From: an uncultured Allosphingosinicella sp. | GTDB lineage: Bacteria > Pseudomonadota > Alphaproteobacteria > Sphingomonadales > Sphingomonadaceae | Length of the DNA: 64,000 bases | Assembly (NCBI GenBank): GCA_934539295.1 | Contig: CAKTCN010000003.1 | Coordinates: 1 to 64,000 of the forward strand | Reading direction: 5' to 3' | Shown here: piece after piece, positions 17,891 to 27,117 of the stretch | How positions within the stretch are numbered: position 1 is the stretch's first letter | How the letters are laid out: each line of letters opens with the position of its first letter | Program-made: the position numbers and the translations under genes | Notes under the pieces: generated by a model | What the model was told of the DNA's origin: nothing | Seen by the model: only the letters and a program-made list of their open reading frames with translations | Databases searched by the model: none

Positions 17891-19267
17891 TTGTTGATCC
17901 CGGTCAACGAGCCTAATGGACCGCAACAGGCCATCTTCGGTCATAATCACGAAAGCACGGACAAGAACGTGATCAGCTACGTGGAAGCAGGCAAGCAAGG
18001 CCGTCGGAACCTTCCCGCGCGACCGCGCCTATGGGCACGCACTAGGGTGCAATTGGGCGTCGCCTTGCTCCTGGCGAGCGTTCTGCCGGCAGCTCTTTGG
18101 ATATACTTCATTCCGTTTGAAGTTGATACTTTGGTAGTCCAAATCACAACCGTTGGCACCTTTGCGGCCATTATGCTCACGCACTATCTGTTGAAGAACA
18201 TGAGCGCCTTTCCAGGTGTGAATGCGAGTTCGTTTATTTTCCCTTCCACGTTGCTCGGCTTCGGGTTGGCAGTTCTAATCTATTTCTTTCTACGCCTTGA
18301 GTATAGCCGAAGTCTATTTCTTGTAAGCGCATGCGCGACTCTAGCTTGGTTTTACGCAGCACATGCGCTGACGAGCCGTGTCGGTCGTCTGAATATCGGG
18401 ATTGTGCCGTTCGGCAACGTGGGCGGCATCTCCGCAATCAACAGAGTTTCATGGACAGAACTCAGAAGCCCGCTGTCCGTTAGCGGGTCGTATGATGCTT
18501 TGGTCGCAGACTTCCGCGCCCACCTTCCTGATGAATGGGAAGTGTTTCTGGCCGATTGTGCACTGAATGGGCTCCCAGTATTCCATGTTAAGCAGTTGCG
18601 CGAGTCGCTCACCGGGCGCGTCGAAATCGAACATCTTTCGGAGAACAGCTTCGGCTCGCTTGTCCCTTTCGCGGCTTATCTGAAGGCCAAGCGCGTGATC
18701 GACTTTGCTGCTGCTCTGCTGATGGGTCTGCTGACCGCCCCATTTCTCATGCTGATCGCAGTAGCAGTGAAATTGGATTCCCCTGGTCCAGCGTTATTCC
18801 GGCAGCGACGCATAGGCTATCGCGGAAGACCGTTCATGGTCACCAAGTTTAGAACGATGACTCAGGTGATACACTGCGCCGGCGAACGGGAAAACGCGAT
18901 CACTGGCGAAAATGATATGCGGATCACGCGGTTCGGCCGATGGTTGCGCCGCACGCGGATCGACGAGTTTCCGCAAATTTGGAACATCCTATGCGGCGAG
19001 ATGAGCTGGATCGGCCCACGTCCGGAAGCTGAGGTGCTCTCCAAGTGGTATGAAGCGGAGCTTCCCTTCTACCGCTACCGACATATCGTTCCACCTGGCA
19101 TCACAGGGTGGGCCCAGGTTAATCAGGGACACGTCGCCGACTTGGAGAACGTGAAGTTCAAGCTTCATTACGACTTTTACTACATCAAGAACTTCTCCGC
19201 TTGGCTTGATGCCTTGATTGTCTTCAAGACGATCAAGACGATGTGGACGGGTTTTGGTGCGCGTTGA
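17891..19267 (+). CDS. Polyisoprenyl-phosphate sugar-1-phosphate transferase (priming)
   Basis: A 458-residue enzyme of the WbaP/ExoY/GelB bacterial sugar-transferase class, which links the first sugar phosphate to undecaprenyl phosphate. The N-terminal half has four or five membrane helices and a CoA-binding-like soluble segment. The C-terminal catalytic domain contains KRVIDFAAALLMG, KLDSPGPALFRQRRIGYRGRPF, KFRTM, RRTRIDEFPQIWNILCGEMSWIGPRPE and PGITGWAQVNQG. The start is uncertain: TTG 17891 is the longest, and in-frame GTG codons at 17972 and 17984 would still precede the first helix. Confidence 0.93.
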   Translation: MLIPVNEPNGPQQAIFGHNHESTDKNVISYVEAGKQGRRNLPARPRLWARTRVQLGVALLLASVLPAALWIYFIPFEVDTLVVQITTVGTFAAIMLTHYLLKNMSAFPGVNASSFIFPSTLLGFGLAVLIYFFLRLEYSRSLFLVSACATLAWFYAAHALTSRVGRLNIGIVPFGNVGGISAINRVSWTELRSPLSVSGSYDALVADFRAHLPDEWEVFLADCALNGLPVFHVKQLRESLTGRVEIEHLSENSFGSLVPFAAYLKAKRVIDFAAALLMGLLTAPFLMLIAVAVKLDSPGPALFRQRRIGYRGRPFMVTKFRTMTQVIHCAGERENAITGENDMRITRFGRWLRRTRIDEFPQIWNILCGEMSWIGPRPEAEVLSKWYEAELPFYRYRHIVPPGITGWAQVNQGHVADLENVKFKLHYDFYYIKNFSAWLDALIVFKTIKTMWTGFGAR

Positions 19268-19327
19268 AAATCCCGCTTCGTGTGTTCGCACGCATTCGAC
19301 CGTCGATCGTAGGTACGTTCGCTCTGA

Positions 19328-20920
19328 ATGGACAGGTTGGGCGTTAGCTTGACCCAGACGGGAGCTGTATATTCGCGCCGCGAGGCTTTGCGCCGGGGCT
19401 GCACGATTGCTGCAATTAGTACACCGGTGATCGGTGCATCCTGCGAAGCCAGCGGCGAAAACAAGCCAGTGGCCTCACTCACCGACGCACTTTCGGCTCG
19501 GCAGTTCGGCGCTCGCTTTGACGGCCGCACTGATGATAGTGCCGCATTGCAGGCCGGCATCGACGAAGCAGCGAGAACAGGGCGTGCCTTGAGCCTGCCG
19601 GCTGGAACGGCGGCTTTATCCAAGACGCTGAATCTTCTCGGACGCAACGTCACGATGGTTGGAAGAGGTTTCACCAAGACGTCGTTGAAGGCTGTCGCAC
19701 GACTGAAGAAGCTGATTGATGCGGAAGAGAGTACGGATGTTATGCTCTCTCCCTTCCATCTTCAGGATCTGGCGCTTGATGGAAGCAATCTCACCGACAC
19801 GAACCTCGCCATCCGTTTTCGGCATCATAGCATTCTTGCCGGCATTCTCTCCATGCATGCCGACACAGCGATTCGAGAACGCGACACTTGGCTGTCACGG
19901 CGATTTAATTGCCGGGTGCAAGCGAGTCGCATCGGATGGCACCTGGTCGGATCCAACCACAGCAGCATATGGGAAGGGTGCAGCTTCATCGGAAGCACAG
20001 ATGTTCACCTTCTCATCCAGGGCAAAGGATCTGCTGCTGATGGGAACCGGTCGTTGCTATTCAGAAACTGCGACATTGAATTCGGCAGGGGCACTGGGCT
20101 GCAAATGGATGCCGACTGCGCCGCCACCCTCGATACCTGCTATATCGGGGAGGAGATTGCCGGAGGCGTGATTCGGAACAGCGGTCACCTGCTTGTTCGA
20201 GGCGGGACCCTTTTCTTTGGACATTCGCCCGAGGCTAAGTGCGTTACTCTGCTTGGCGGCAATGTCACTGTTGAGAATGCCTCGGTACTGGGCCAGCGAT
20301 ACGGTAATCTCGCTACGCTTGCGGGTGTGGAAACTGCTGCTACTGCGAATGCTGGAACCGTTGCTTTCAAGGCGATCAATGCGCAATTTTCTTTGGGCGG
20401 CGATCCTATAGCGAAAGGCGACTTGCTTGCGCGTGGTCCTCAGGCGCAAGTTTTCGCGCCGCGCCTTGGTCGACTTTGGAAGGCGACCAGCTTCATGGCG
20501 GATGCTCAAGATGCCGTTTTGCCTGATGACCCCAACGGCAGACGGGTGCGATGTCGGGTCGCGCACGGCGACAAGGCGCTTATCGGACTTTCATCCCCTC
20601 TCGATAGTCGCGAATGGCGCAACGGGCGGCCGCTTTACCTGGTCCTTGTCTATGCCGCCTCCGCGCCCGTCCAGGTTCGTCTATCGGCAAGTCCACTTGG
20701 AGGCGCGCCCACGCGAGTCATAGGACTGCCCCCCGCTACACCGATCTATTCAACCTACATGAAAATGGATGCACTCGCCTCCTCGGAACCCGTTGAGTGC
20801 ATCGAACTCCTGATGCCGGCTACACCAGGCGCGTGGCTCTCACTGCGTGAAGCCTTTCTTGCGGACGCCGCCATGATCGAACTCGGCGCAAGTGTGTTGG
20901 GTAATCTCTACAAATGCTGA
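19328..20920 (+). CDS. Tat-exported right-handed beta-helix protein (lyase-like)
   Basis: A 530-residue protein. The N-terminus has a twin-arginine-like signal (SRREALRRGCTIAAIS, about 19-34). Then comes a pectate_lyase_3-type beta-helix start, ARQFGARFDGRTDDSAALQAGIDEAARTGRALSLPAG, found in polysaccharide lyases and phage depolymerases. Asn- and Gly-rich repeats through about residue 350 fit the beta-helix rungs, and a C-terminal beta-sandwich of about 130 residues follows. Its place at the edge of the EPS cluster suggests a periplasmic or exported enzyme that cuts or modifies the polymer. No catalytic residues can be assigned. Confidence 0.75.
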   Translation: MDRLGVSLTQTGAVYSRREALRRGCTIAAISTPVIGASCEASGENKPVASLTDALSARQFGARFDGRTDDSAALQAGIDEAARTGRALSLPAGTAALSKTLNLLGRNVTMVGRGFTKTSLKAVARLKKLIDAEESTDVMLSPFHLQDLALDGSNLTDTNLAIRFRHHSILAGILSMHADTAIRERDTWLSRRFNCRVQASRIGWHLVGSNHSSIWEGCSFIGSTDVHLLIQGKGSAADGNRSLLFRNCDIEFGRGTGLQMDADCAATLDTCYIGEEIAGGVIRNSGHLLVRGGTLFFGHSPEAKCVTLLGGNVTVENASVLGQRYGNLATLAGVETAATANAGTVAFKAINAQFSLGGDPIAKGDLLARGPQAQVFAPRLGRLWKATSFMADAQDAVLPDDPNGRRVRCRVAHGDKALIGLSSPLDSREWRNGRPLYLVLVYAASAPVQVRLSASPLGGAPTRVIGLPPATPIYSTYMKMDALASSEPVECIELLMPATPGAWLSLREAFLADAAMIELGASVLGNLYKC

Positions 20921-20981
20921 TACTGGATCTCGATCAACGCGCGGGGTTGCCTCAGATGTATGCGTCAGCCATAGATTGAGG

Positions 20982-21158
20982 ATGGAGTTCATTATTATTC
21001 TCGCAGCGGCGGTGATCATTCCTATCGTCGGACTGTATCTCTGGTATGGAGTACTTCGTCCGCTTGTACGTCGCCGTTACGAACGGCAGCATCATCGTCG
21101 CAAGCTGCAGTCCCGGCCTGCGCCCTCAAGTTTTGACAGTCCGCAGTCGAGCAACTGA
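20982..21158 (+). CDS. Small single-helix membrane protein
   Basis: A 58-residue frame from ATG 20982 (MEFIIILAAAVIIPIVGLYLWYGVLRPLVRRRYERQ). One hydrophobic helix is followed by a strongly basic cytoplasmic tail (positive-inside). GAGG sits almost against the start, which is too close for a good ribosome-binding site, so real translation is uncertain. The in-frame extension upstream to 20892 overlaps the previous gene and is not protein-like. I do not recognise a family. Confidence 0.45.
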   Translation: MEFIIILAAAVIIPIVGLYLWYGVLRPLVRRRYERQHHRRKLQSRPAPSSFDSPQSSN

Positions 21159-21219
21159 CTTCGAATGAAGCTCATGCCCTGAATTGCAGACTTAGGTCGC
21201 ATGACGCTCGTCGCCTCCC

Positions 21220-23310
21220 TCAAATCCGCTCCGCCGTCGACACCGCCTCCGTCGCCCTCAGCGCCGCCACGATGCGCATCAGGTGCTGGACGTCGTGCAC
21301 TTCCAGGTCGAAGTGGAAGGTGTGGAAGCTGCCGTCGCGGCCGGTGAGGTCCATGCCGACGATGTTTGCGCCGTGATTGCCGAGCACGCCCGCCACCGTG
21401 GCGAGGGCGCCGGGTTCGTTCTTCACCACTACGCATAGCCGCGCCGCGCCCCCGTCGGTTTCGTTGCCCCAGGCAAGATCGACCCAGTCGGCATCCGCCT
21501 CCGCCTCGGCAAGCCGGTCGCAGCCGATGGCGTGGACCTGGATGCCTTCACCCTCGCGGCGAAGGCCCACGATGCGGTCGCCGGGTATCGGGTGGCAGCA
21601 TTCGGCGAGCTGGAACGCCACGCCCGGCGTCAGCCCGCGGATGGAGATGGCGGTGCGCTGGGGCGGGGGCTTGATGCCCTCGCCTGCCGAACCCGGCATG
21701 AGCGCCTCCATCACCTGCGCATCCTCGATCTTGCGGAGCGCGATCGCCTCCATCAGCGCGTCGTCGTCGCTGAGGTTGAGGCGGCGCAGCCCTTCCGCGA
21801 TCGCTTCCCACCCGAGCGGCGCGGGCAGCCGCTCGACAATCCCGTCGAACAATTTGCGCCCCAACGCGATCGTCTCCTCACGCTCCTTGGACTTCACGAA
21901 TCGCCGGATCTTGGCCCGCGCCTTGCCCGTCACGATGAAGTTCAGCCAGGCGGGCTGCGGCTGCTGCGCCTTGGAGGTCAGGATCTCGACCTGGTCACCA
22001 TTCTGCAAAGGCGTGCGCAGCGGCATCATCCGCCCGTTGATCTTGGCGCCCACCGTCTGGTCGCCAAGGTCGGTGTGCACGGCGTAGGCGAAATCGACCG
22101 GCGACGCGCCTTTGGGCAGCTGGATCAGCTCGCCCTTCGGCGTGAAGGCGAAGATCCGGTCCTGGTACATCGCCATGCGCGTATGTTCGAGCAGCTCCTC
22201 CGCGCTGCCGGCATGTTCCAATATCTCGACCAGATCGTTGATCCAGGGGTGGTGGGAGTTCGCCTCGCCCGGGCGCCCTTCCTTGTAGGCCCAGTGCGCG
22301 GCCAGGCCATGCTCGGCCTGGGCATGCATGTCGATGCTGCGAATCTGTATCTCGATCCGCTTGTTCTCGTCATGGATCACTGTCGTGTGGAGCGAGCGGT
22401 ATCCGTTGCGCTTGGGCGTCGAGATGAAGTCCTTGAATCGCCCGGGCACCATCGGCCAGCGCTGGTGGATAAGGCCGAGCGTTCGGTAGCATTCGTCCAC
22501 GCTGCCCACCACGCAGCGAAATGCCATCACGTCCGACAATTGCTCGAAGCTGATGTGCCGCTCGCCCATCTTGCGCCAGATGGAATAAGGGTGCTTCTGG
22601 CGCCCCTGCACCTCGGCCTCGATGCCGTGGGCCTCCAGATGCGCCTTCAGGCCACGCTTGACGCGGTCGATCACGCCCGTGTCGCCCTCGTGCAATTGCT
22701 CGAGCCGCTTGGAGATGGAGGCGTAAGCGTCCGGCTCCAGCTGCTGGAAGGCGAGCGTCTGCATCTCCGTCATGAACTCGTACATGCCGATCCGCTCGGC
22801 AAGCGGAGCATAGATGTCCATCGTCTCGCGGGCGATGCGGCGGCGCTTCTCCTCATTCTTGATGAAGTGCAGCGTGCGCATGTTGTGCAGCCGGTCGGCA
22901 AGCTTGACCAGCAGCACGCGAATGTCGTCCGACATGGCGAGCAGGAACTTGCGCAGGTTCTCGGCCGCGCGCTGGCTCTCGCTTTGTGCCTCGATTTTGG
23001 ACAGCTTGGTAACGCCGTCGACCAGGCGGGCGACACTGCCGCCGAACAGACGCTCGATCTCCTCCGGCGTCGCCACCGTATCCTCGATCGTGTCGTGCAG
23101 GATCGCCGTGACGATCGTCTCGTCGTCCAGTCTCAGGTCGGTGAGGATGCCCGCCACTTCGATCGGATGGCTGTAATATGGGTCGCCCGATGCTCTCTTC
23201 TGCCCGCCATGCGCCTTCATGGAGAAAACGTAGGCGCGGTTGATCATCGCCTCGTCGGCATCCGGATCATAGGCCCGGATCTTGTCGAGCAGTTCATATT
23301 GTCTCAGCAC
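21220..23310 (-). CDS. rsh: Bifunctional (p)ppGpp synthetase/hydrolase (Rsh)
   Basis: About 696 residues from GTG 23310 (VLRQYELLDKIRAYDPDADE), the usual N-terminus of alphaproteobacterial Rsh; the open frame to 23451 adds a Cys/Arg-rich leader unlike the family. The HD hydrolase domain includes HGGQKRASGDPYYSHP and ILHDTIEDT. The synthetase domain has the RelA_SpoT core around FKDFISTPKRNGYRSLHTTV. A TGS domain (FAFTPKGELIQLPKGASPVDFAYAVHTDLG) and a C-terminal ACT domain follow. With an intact HDxxED motif, both synthesis and hydrolysis are expected, as for the single Rsh of most Alphaproteobacteria. It controls the stringent response. Confidence 0.96.
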   Translation of the reverse strand: MLRQYELLDKIRAYDPDADEAMINRAYVFSMKAHGGQKRASGDPYYSHPIEVAGILTDLRLDDETIVTAILHDTIEDTVATPEEIERLFGGSVARLVDGVTKLSKIEAQSESQRAAENLRKFLLAMSDDIRVLLVKLADRLHNMRTLHFIKNEEKRRRIARETMDIYAPLAERIGMYEFMTEMQTLAFQQLEPDAYASISKRLEQLHEGDTGVIDRVKRGLKAHLEAHGIEAEVQGRQKHPYSIWRKMGERHISFEQLSDVMAFRCVVGSVDECYRTLGLIHQRWPMVPGRFKDFISTPKRNGYRSLHTTVIHDENKRIEIQIRSIDMHAQAEHGLAAHWAYKEGRPGEANSHHPWINDLVEILEHAGSAEELLEHTRMAMYQDRIFAFTPKGELIQLPKGASPVDFAYAVHTDLGDQTVGAKINGRMMPLRTPLQNGDQVEILTSKAQQPQPAWLNFIVTGKARAKIRRFVKSKEREETIALGRKLFDGIVERLPAPLGWEAIAEGLRRLNLSDDDALMEAIALRKIEDAQVMEALMPGSAGEGIKPPPQRTAISIRGLTPGVAFQLAECCHPIPGDRIVGLRREGEGIQVHAIGCDRLAEAEADADWVDLAWGNETDGGAARLCVVVKNEPGALATVAGVLGNHGANIVGMDLTGRDGSFHTFHFDLEVHDVQHLMRIVAALRATEAVSTAERI

Positions 23311-23453
23311 CCGGGCAACATGGGGGTGCGGGGCAGGACGTTGCAACTCGAAACGCGCGCCGTTCCATGCGCAGCGCGCACTTTTCTGCCGCGATGCGAG
23401 CGATTCGCATCTTCGCTCATGACAAGCCCGTAAAAATGCGTAGGCTGACATCG

Positions 23454-23903
23454 ATGAAAGTAGATCTGACCAAATTACTGTCGGATTGTCCGCTTCCGGC
23501 AGCGCTCGAAGCCATGGGGGAACGCTGGTCGTTTCTGATCCTGCGCGGTGCCTTTAACGGGCTTCATCATTTCGAGGAGTTCCAGCAGCACCTCGGTATT
23601 GCGCGAAACATCCTGTCCAACCGCCTGCAACGCATGGTCGAGCATGGCATATTGGAGCGCGAGCCCGATCCGACCGACCGTCGCAAGATCGCCTATCGCC
23701 TGACGGTCAAGGGCCGGGAGTTGTTCCCCGTGCTGATCGCGCTGCGTCAATGGGGCGAGCGCTGGATCGCCGAAATGCCCAGCAATCCGGTGCTGGTCGA
23801 TACCTTGAGCCGCCAGCCCGTCGCCCCCGTACAGGTCCACGCAGCCGATGGCCGTCCGCTCGCCATGAACGAGCTTGAGTGGGTGGATCGCAGCGAATTG
23901 TAG
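23454..23903 (+). CDS. HxlR-family winged-helix regulator
   Basis: A 149-residue transcription factor from ATG 23454 (MKVDLTKLLSDCPLPAALEAMGERW). The frame is open further upstream but becomes basic and non-conserved. The HxlR core is clear: a cysteine at about residue 11, GERWSFLILRGAFNGLHHFEEFQQHLGIARNILSNRLQRMVEHGILERE with the recognition helix at IARNILSNRL, then the wing DPTDRRKIAYRLTVKGRELFPVL. The early cysteine is where redox- or aldehyde-sensing members carry theirs. It is divergent from rsh, and its targets are not apparent. Confidence 0.9.
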   Translation: MKVDLTKLLSDCPLPAALEAMGERWSFLILRGAFNGLHHFEEFQQHLGIARNILSNRLQRMVEHGILEREPDPTDRRKIAYRLTVKGRELFPVLIALRQWGERWIAEMPSNPVLVDTLSRQPVAPVQVHAADGRPLAMNELEWVDRSEL

Positions 23904-23961
23904 TACCGCATTTTACCCATAGGCGGTCGCTCGTCGACGAACGCCGACCGCTGCCGGCATC

Positions 23962-24561
23962 CTATTCCTTCATTCGCCAGGGCAGATGCTCGAACAGCAT
24001 CGGCGCCGAACCGCGCCCCGCACCTTCGATCTCGAGAATGCGCATCTTGGTCGATGCGCCGCCCGGTGCCGAGAAGCCCCCGCTGCGGCCCGCTGCCGCC
24101 ACCACACGATGGCACGGGATGAGGATCGGAATGGGATTGGCGCCCAGCGCGCGCCCGACCGCACGGGCCGCGCCCGGCGTTCCGATCTGCGCCGCGATCT
24201 CGCCATAGGTGCGCGTCTCGCCATGCGGGATGGCGCGGGCATGTTCCAGCACCTGCGCCTCGAACGGGCCCACGTCGGGTGCGCAGGCAATGCTGCGCAG
24301 GTCCACCTTCTCGCCGGCGAGCAGCCGCACGAGCATGGCTATCACCTCGGCGATCGGCGCAGGCGGGATCAGCTCGACCGCGCCGGGGAAGCGGCGTGCC
24401 ACGCTCGCCCGCAGCGCCCTGTCGCTCGCTTCGGGCAGGCTCGCACCTACGACAAGGCCGCCGCGCCAAATGAGGGCGCAGCGGCCTAGGTTCGTGTCGA
24501 ACAGGGTGAAGGCGGTAACCACCGCCTCCGCGCCCTTATTATTCGTAGTCGCCGCCGGCAT
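23962..24561 (-). CDS. ogt: Methylated-DNA-[protein]-cysteine S-methyltransferase
   Basis: A suicide repair enzyme that takes the alkyl group from O6-alkylguanine. The active-site motif is IPCHRVV, preceded by the HTH/Arg-finger region [21 protein letters not shown] and the [14 protein letters not shown] helix. ATG 24561 lies inside the last codons of rpoZ (23-base overlap). GTG 24522, behind GGAGG, would start at [10 protein letters not shown], which is nearer the family consensus, so the true start may be there. Read in the same direction as rpoZ and probably translationally coupled to it. Confidence 0.9.
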   Translation of the reverse strand: MPAATTNNKGAEAVVTAFTLFDTNLGRCALIWRGGLVVGASLPEASDRALRASVARRFPGAVELIPPAPIAEVIAMLVRLLAGEKVDLRSIACAPDVGPFEAQVLEHARAIPHGETRTYGEIAAQIGTPGAARAVGRALGANPIPILIPCHRVVAAAGRSGGFSAPGGASTKMRILEIEGAGRGSAPMLFEHLPWRMKE

Positions 24562-24880
24562 TGTTGTTGCGCGGCGGGGCAGCGGCGGTGAGGCGCAGCG
24601 CCTCGGCCGATGCGGCCAGGCTGCCGACTTCGTCCGGCGCATCGTCATCGTCCATCTGGACGCGCTGCAGGCTGCCGACCAGAGCTTCGTGGAGATGGTT
24701 GGGGCGCACGGTCTGCTCGGCGATCTCGCGCAGGGCCACCACCGGATTCTTGTCGCGGTCGCGGTCGAGGGTCAGGTCGGCACCACCCGAAATCTGGCGC
24801 GCGCGCTGGGCGGCGAGCAGGACGAGGTCGAAACGGTTCGGGATCTTGTCGACGCAATCTTCGACGGTAACGCGTGCCAT
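24539..24880 (-). CDS. rpoZ: RNA polymerase omega subunit
   Basis: A 113-residue omega subunit with the conserved N-terminus [31 protein letters not shown] and the [10 protein letters not shown] segment. Omega helps fold beta-prime and takes part in ppGpp binding in proteobacteria. The C-terminal acidic and low-complexity tail is typical of Sphingomonadales. In many proteobacteria rpoZ is directly beside spoT/rsh; here the two are separated by ogt and the divergent hxlR-type gene. Confidence 0.96.
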   Translation of the reverse strand: MARVTVEDCVDKIPNRFDLVLLAAQRARQISGGADLTLDRDRDKNPVVALREIAEQTVRPNHLHEALVGSLQRVQMDDDDAPDEVGSLAASAEALRLTAAAPPRNNNAGGDYE

Positions 24881-25010
24881 GCAGCAGCTCCGCTATAAAA
24901 CAGGCTTACGGGAAAGCCGGTGCGGCTACCAGCAAGGGCGCAGTTTGTCAATGTTCGCGCGCGGGCGGCAGGGGTTGCGCTCAGCCGCCAAGCCCATACA
25001 TGCGGGTGCC

Positions 25011-26189
25011 ATGGCGGACGCAAGCCCCTCCAAAGCGCCACGCCTTTCGCCTGTCGAGGTGGAGGGGCACCGGCTCACCGTTCTTGCCGAGGGGCAGGAG
25101 CGCCTTGCCGAACTCATCCGGCTGATCGATGGCGCGAAGCAAAGCCTGCGCCTCCTTTACTACATGTTCCTCGACGATGAATCGGGTCGCCGGGTCCGCG
25201 ACGCATTGATCGCCGCCGCCGGGCGCGGCGTGGATGTCACCTTGCTGGTCGACGGCTTCGGCAGCGATGGCGCCAAGTCGGACTTCTTCGAGGCGCTGGC
25301 GCGGACAAAAGCCCGCTTCTGCCGCTTCACGCCGCGCCTGGGTCGTCGCTATCTGCTGCGCAATCACCAGAAACTCGCCATGGCGGACGGCGACATCGTC
25401 CTGGTCGGCGGTTTCAACGTCGCCGATGATTATTTCGGCAGCGTGGGCGAAGGTGCCTGGCGCGACCTCGGTCTCAAGGTGGAGGGACCGGGCCTCGCCT
25501 GCCTCGCCGATTATTTCGACAATCTGTTCAAGTGGGCGCAGGACCCGAAGGCCAAGATCCGCACCCTGCGCCGCATGCTGTCCAGCCACAGCCACAGCCA
25601 TGGCCGGCTTCACTGGCTGTTCGGCGGCCCAACCCGGCGGCTCAGCCCCTGGGCACGCGCCGTCAAGAACGACATGATGCGGGCGAGGCGCCTCGACATG
25701 ATCGCCGCCTATTTCGCACCCAGCCTCGGCATGCTGCGCCGGATCGGCGGCGTCGCCGCCCGCGGCGGCAAGGCCCGCGTCATCACGGCCGCCAGATCGG
25801 ACAACAGCGCCACCATCATGGCCGCGCGCCACAATTACTGGCGCCTGCTGAAGCGCGGAGTCGAGATCTACGAATATCAGCCGACCAAGCTGCACACCAA
25901 ATTGTTCGTGGTGGACGATGTGGTCCATATCGGCTCGGCCAATTTCGACATGCGCAGTCTTTATCTCAACCTCGAGATGATGCTGCGCGTCGAGGATGCG
26001 ACCTTCGCAGCGCAGATGCGCACCCTGGTCGACCGCGAGGTCGCCGACAGCCAGCCGATCACGCGCGCCGGCTATGTCGCCTGGCGCACCCCCTTCAACC
26101 GCATCAAGTGGGGTATCGCCCACTTCCTGGTCGCGATCCTAGACTATAACGTCACCCGCCGCCTCAACTTCGGCCTCGACGGAAGATAA
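25011..26189 (+). CDS. Phospholipase D-family (cardiolipin synthase-like) protein
   Basis: A 392-residue protein with two HKD motifs: H119-x-K121-x4-D126 (NHQKLAMADGD) followed by GGFN, and H295-x-K297-x4-D302 (LHTKLFVVDD) followed by GSANFD. Two HKDs in one chain form one active site, as in ClsA/ClsB cardiolipin synthases. There are no N-terminal membrane helices, so it resembles ClsB/ClsC more than ClsA. The start ATG 25011 (MADASPSKAPRLSPVEVEGHRL) fits better than the open extension to 24561, which overlaps rpoZ. The enzyme probably transfers phosphatidyl groups at the inner membrane; substrate is not proven. Confidence 0.88.
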   Translation: MADASPSKAPRLSPVEVEGHRLTVLAEGQERLAELIRLIDGAKQSLRLLYYMFLDDESGRRVRDALIAAAGRGVDVTLLVDGFGSDGAKSDFFEALARTKARFCRFTPRLGRRYLLRNHQKLAMADGDIVLVGGFNVADDYFGSVGEGAWRDLGLKVEGPGLACLADYFDNLFKWAQDPKAKIRTLRRMLSSHSHSHGRLHWLFGGPTRRLSPWARAVKNDMMRARRLDMIAAYFAPSLGMLRRIGGVAARGGKARVITAARSDNSATIMAARHNYWRLLKRGVEIYEYQPTKLHTKLFVVDDVVHIGSANFDMRSLYLNLEMMLRVEDATFAAQMRTLVDREVADSQPITRAGYVAWRTPFNRIKWGIAHFLVAILDYNVTRRLNFGLDGR

Positions 26190-26190
26190 G

Positions 26191-26299
26191 GGTTCGCGCA
26201 GAGCCGCAGAGAGCTCGGTGCGAGCGAAGCCCGCCTTCAATCGCGTCAAGCCACAAACCACGCCACCTGGCTCGACCCCTCCGCGCCTCCGCGCAAACA
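26191..26299. repeat. Imperfect GCG(C)AGAG / GCGGAG inverted repeat
   Basis: The segment 26191-26210 (GTTCGCGCAGAGCCGCAGAG core) is an imperfect reverse complement of 26280-26299 (about 16 of 20 positions). Between them is about 70 bases of unremarkable sequence. It adjoins the stronger palindrome at 26305-26370, so the gap holds two nested or neighbouring REP-like hairpins. Confidence 0.5.
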
Positions 26300-26304
26300 A
26301 AATC

Positions 26305-26370
26305 TCACGCGAAGGCGCTAAGGCGCGAAGAAGAGATAGATGCGCTTCGCGCCTTCGCGCCTTTGCGTGA
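26305..26370. terminator. Large inverted repeat between convergent genes
   Basis: Arms 26305-26330 and 26345-26370 are 26 bases each with two mismatches, separated by a 14-base loop. The arms consist of iterated GGCGCGAA/TTCGCGCC units, the dispersed REP-type sequence common between genes of GC-rich bacteria. It lies between the converging PLD and methyltransferase genes, so it could end transcription from both sides, although no U-tract follows. Confidence 0.65.
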
Positions 26371-26372
26371 AA

Positions 26373-26987
26373 TCAGTCCTTCCACGCCCAGAAGAGCGTC
26401 GCCGGCGGCACGTTCCACCATTCGAAGCCCTTGTCGATGCGCGTGAAATGCGGCGCGATGAAGTCGCGCACCTTGGGCGAGAATTGGTAGACCAGGAACG
26501 CCCCGCCCGGCCGGATCGCGGCTGCCGTCTCCTCGGCAATCTTCGGCCCCACGCCCGGCGGCAGGGTGGAGAATGGCAGGCCGGACAGGATATAGTCGGC
26601 TTTCTCGAACCCCATCTCGGCGATGATCTCGTTCACGTCGGCCGCCGAAGCGGTCACCGCGCGCAGCCGCGAATCCGCGAACTTGCGCGTCAGGAATTCG
26701 GTAAAGTCGGCATTGGTATCGATCGTGACCAGAGTCGCGTCCGGCGCCATCCGGTCCAGGATGTGCTGGGTGAAGGTGCCGACACCCGGCCCATATTCCA
26801 CGAACAGCTTGGTATTGGCCCAGTCGACGGGTGCCAGCATCTTCTCGATCAGCTTGACCGACGAGGGGATGATCGACCCGACCATCACCGGATGCTTGAT
26901 GAAGCCGACCAGGAACTGCCACGACGGCCCACGCGATACAGGTTTGAAGGCGTTGGTCGGTCGCGCTTGTTCGCCTGAAAATGACAT
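26373..26987 (-). CDS. PmtA-like phospholipid N-methyltransferase
   Basis: About 204 residues from ATG 26987, which has AGGAA at 7 bases spacing; the open frame to 27047 adds an unlikely leader. The sequence has the SAM motif VEYGPGVGTFTQHIL, VTIDTNADF and the DYILSGLPFSTLP motif IV region. The N-terminal FLVGFIKHPVMVGSIIPSS is the membrane-binding helix typical of PmtA/rRNA-dimethylase-like lipid methyltransferases, which convert phosphatidylethanolamine to its methylated forms. The neighbouring phospholipase D-family gene also suggests lipid metabolism. Exact substrate is not provable here. Confidence 0.78.
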   Translation of the reverse strand: MSFSGEQARPTNAFKPVSRGPSWQFLVGFIKHPVMVGSIIPSSVKLIEKMLAPVDWANTKLFVEYGPGVGTFTQHILDRMAPDATLVTIDTNADFTEFLTRKFADSRLRAVTASAADVNEIIAEMGFEKADYILSGLPFSTLPPGVGPKIAEETAAAIRPGGAFLVYQFSPKVRDFIAPHFTRIDKGFEWWNVPPATLFWAWKD

Positions 26988-27117
26988 GATTGTTCCTGGG
27001 TTCGTGAAGGCAGCGGTTGCGTTGGCAAAACAGAAGGGCGAAGGCAAGGCCGCAGCATGAAACCCGCCGGTCGGCTTGCGGTTTCATCACGAACCGACGG
27101 GACGCCCGAACGCCGCC

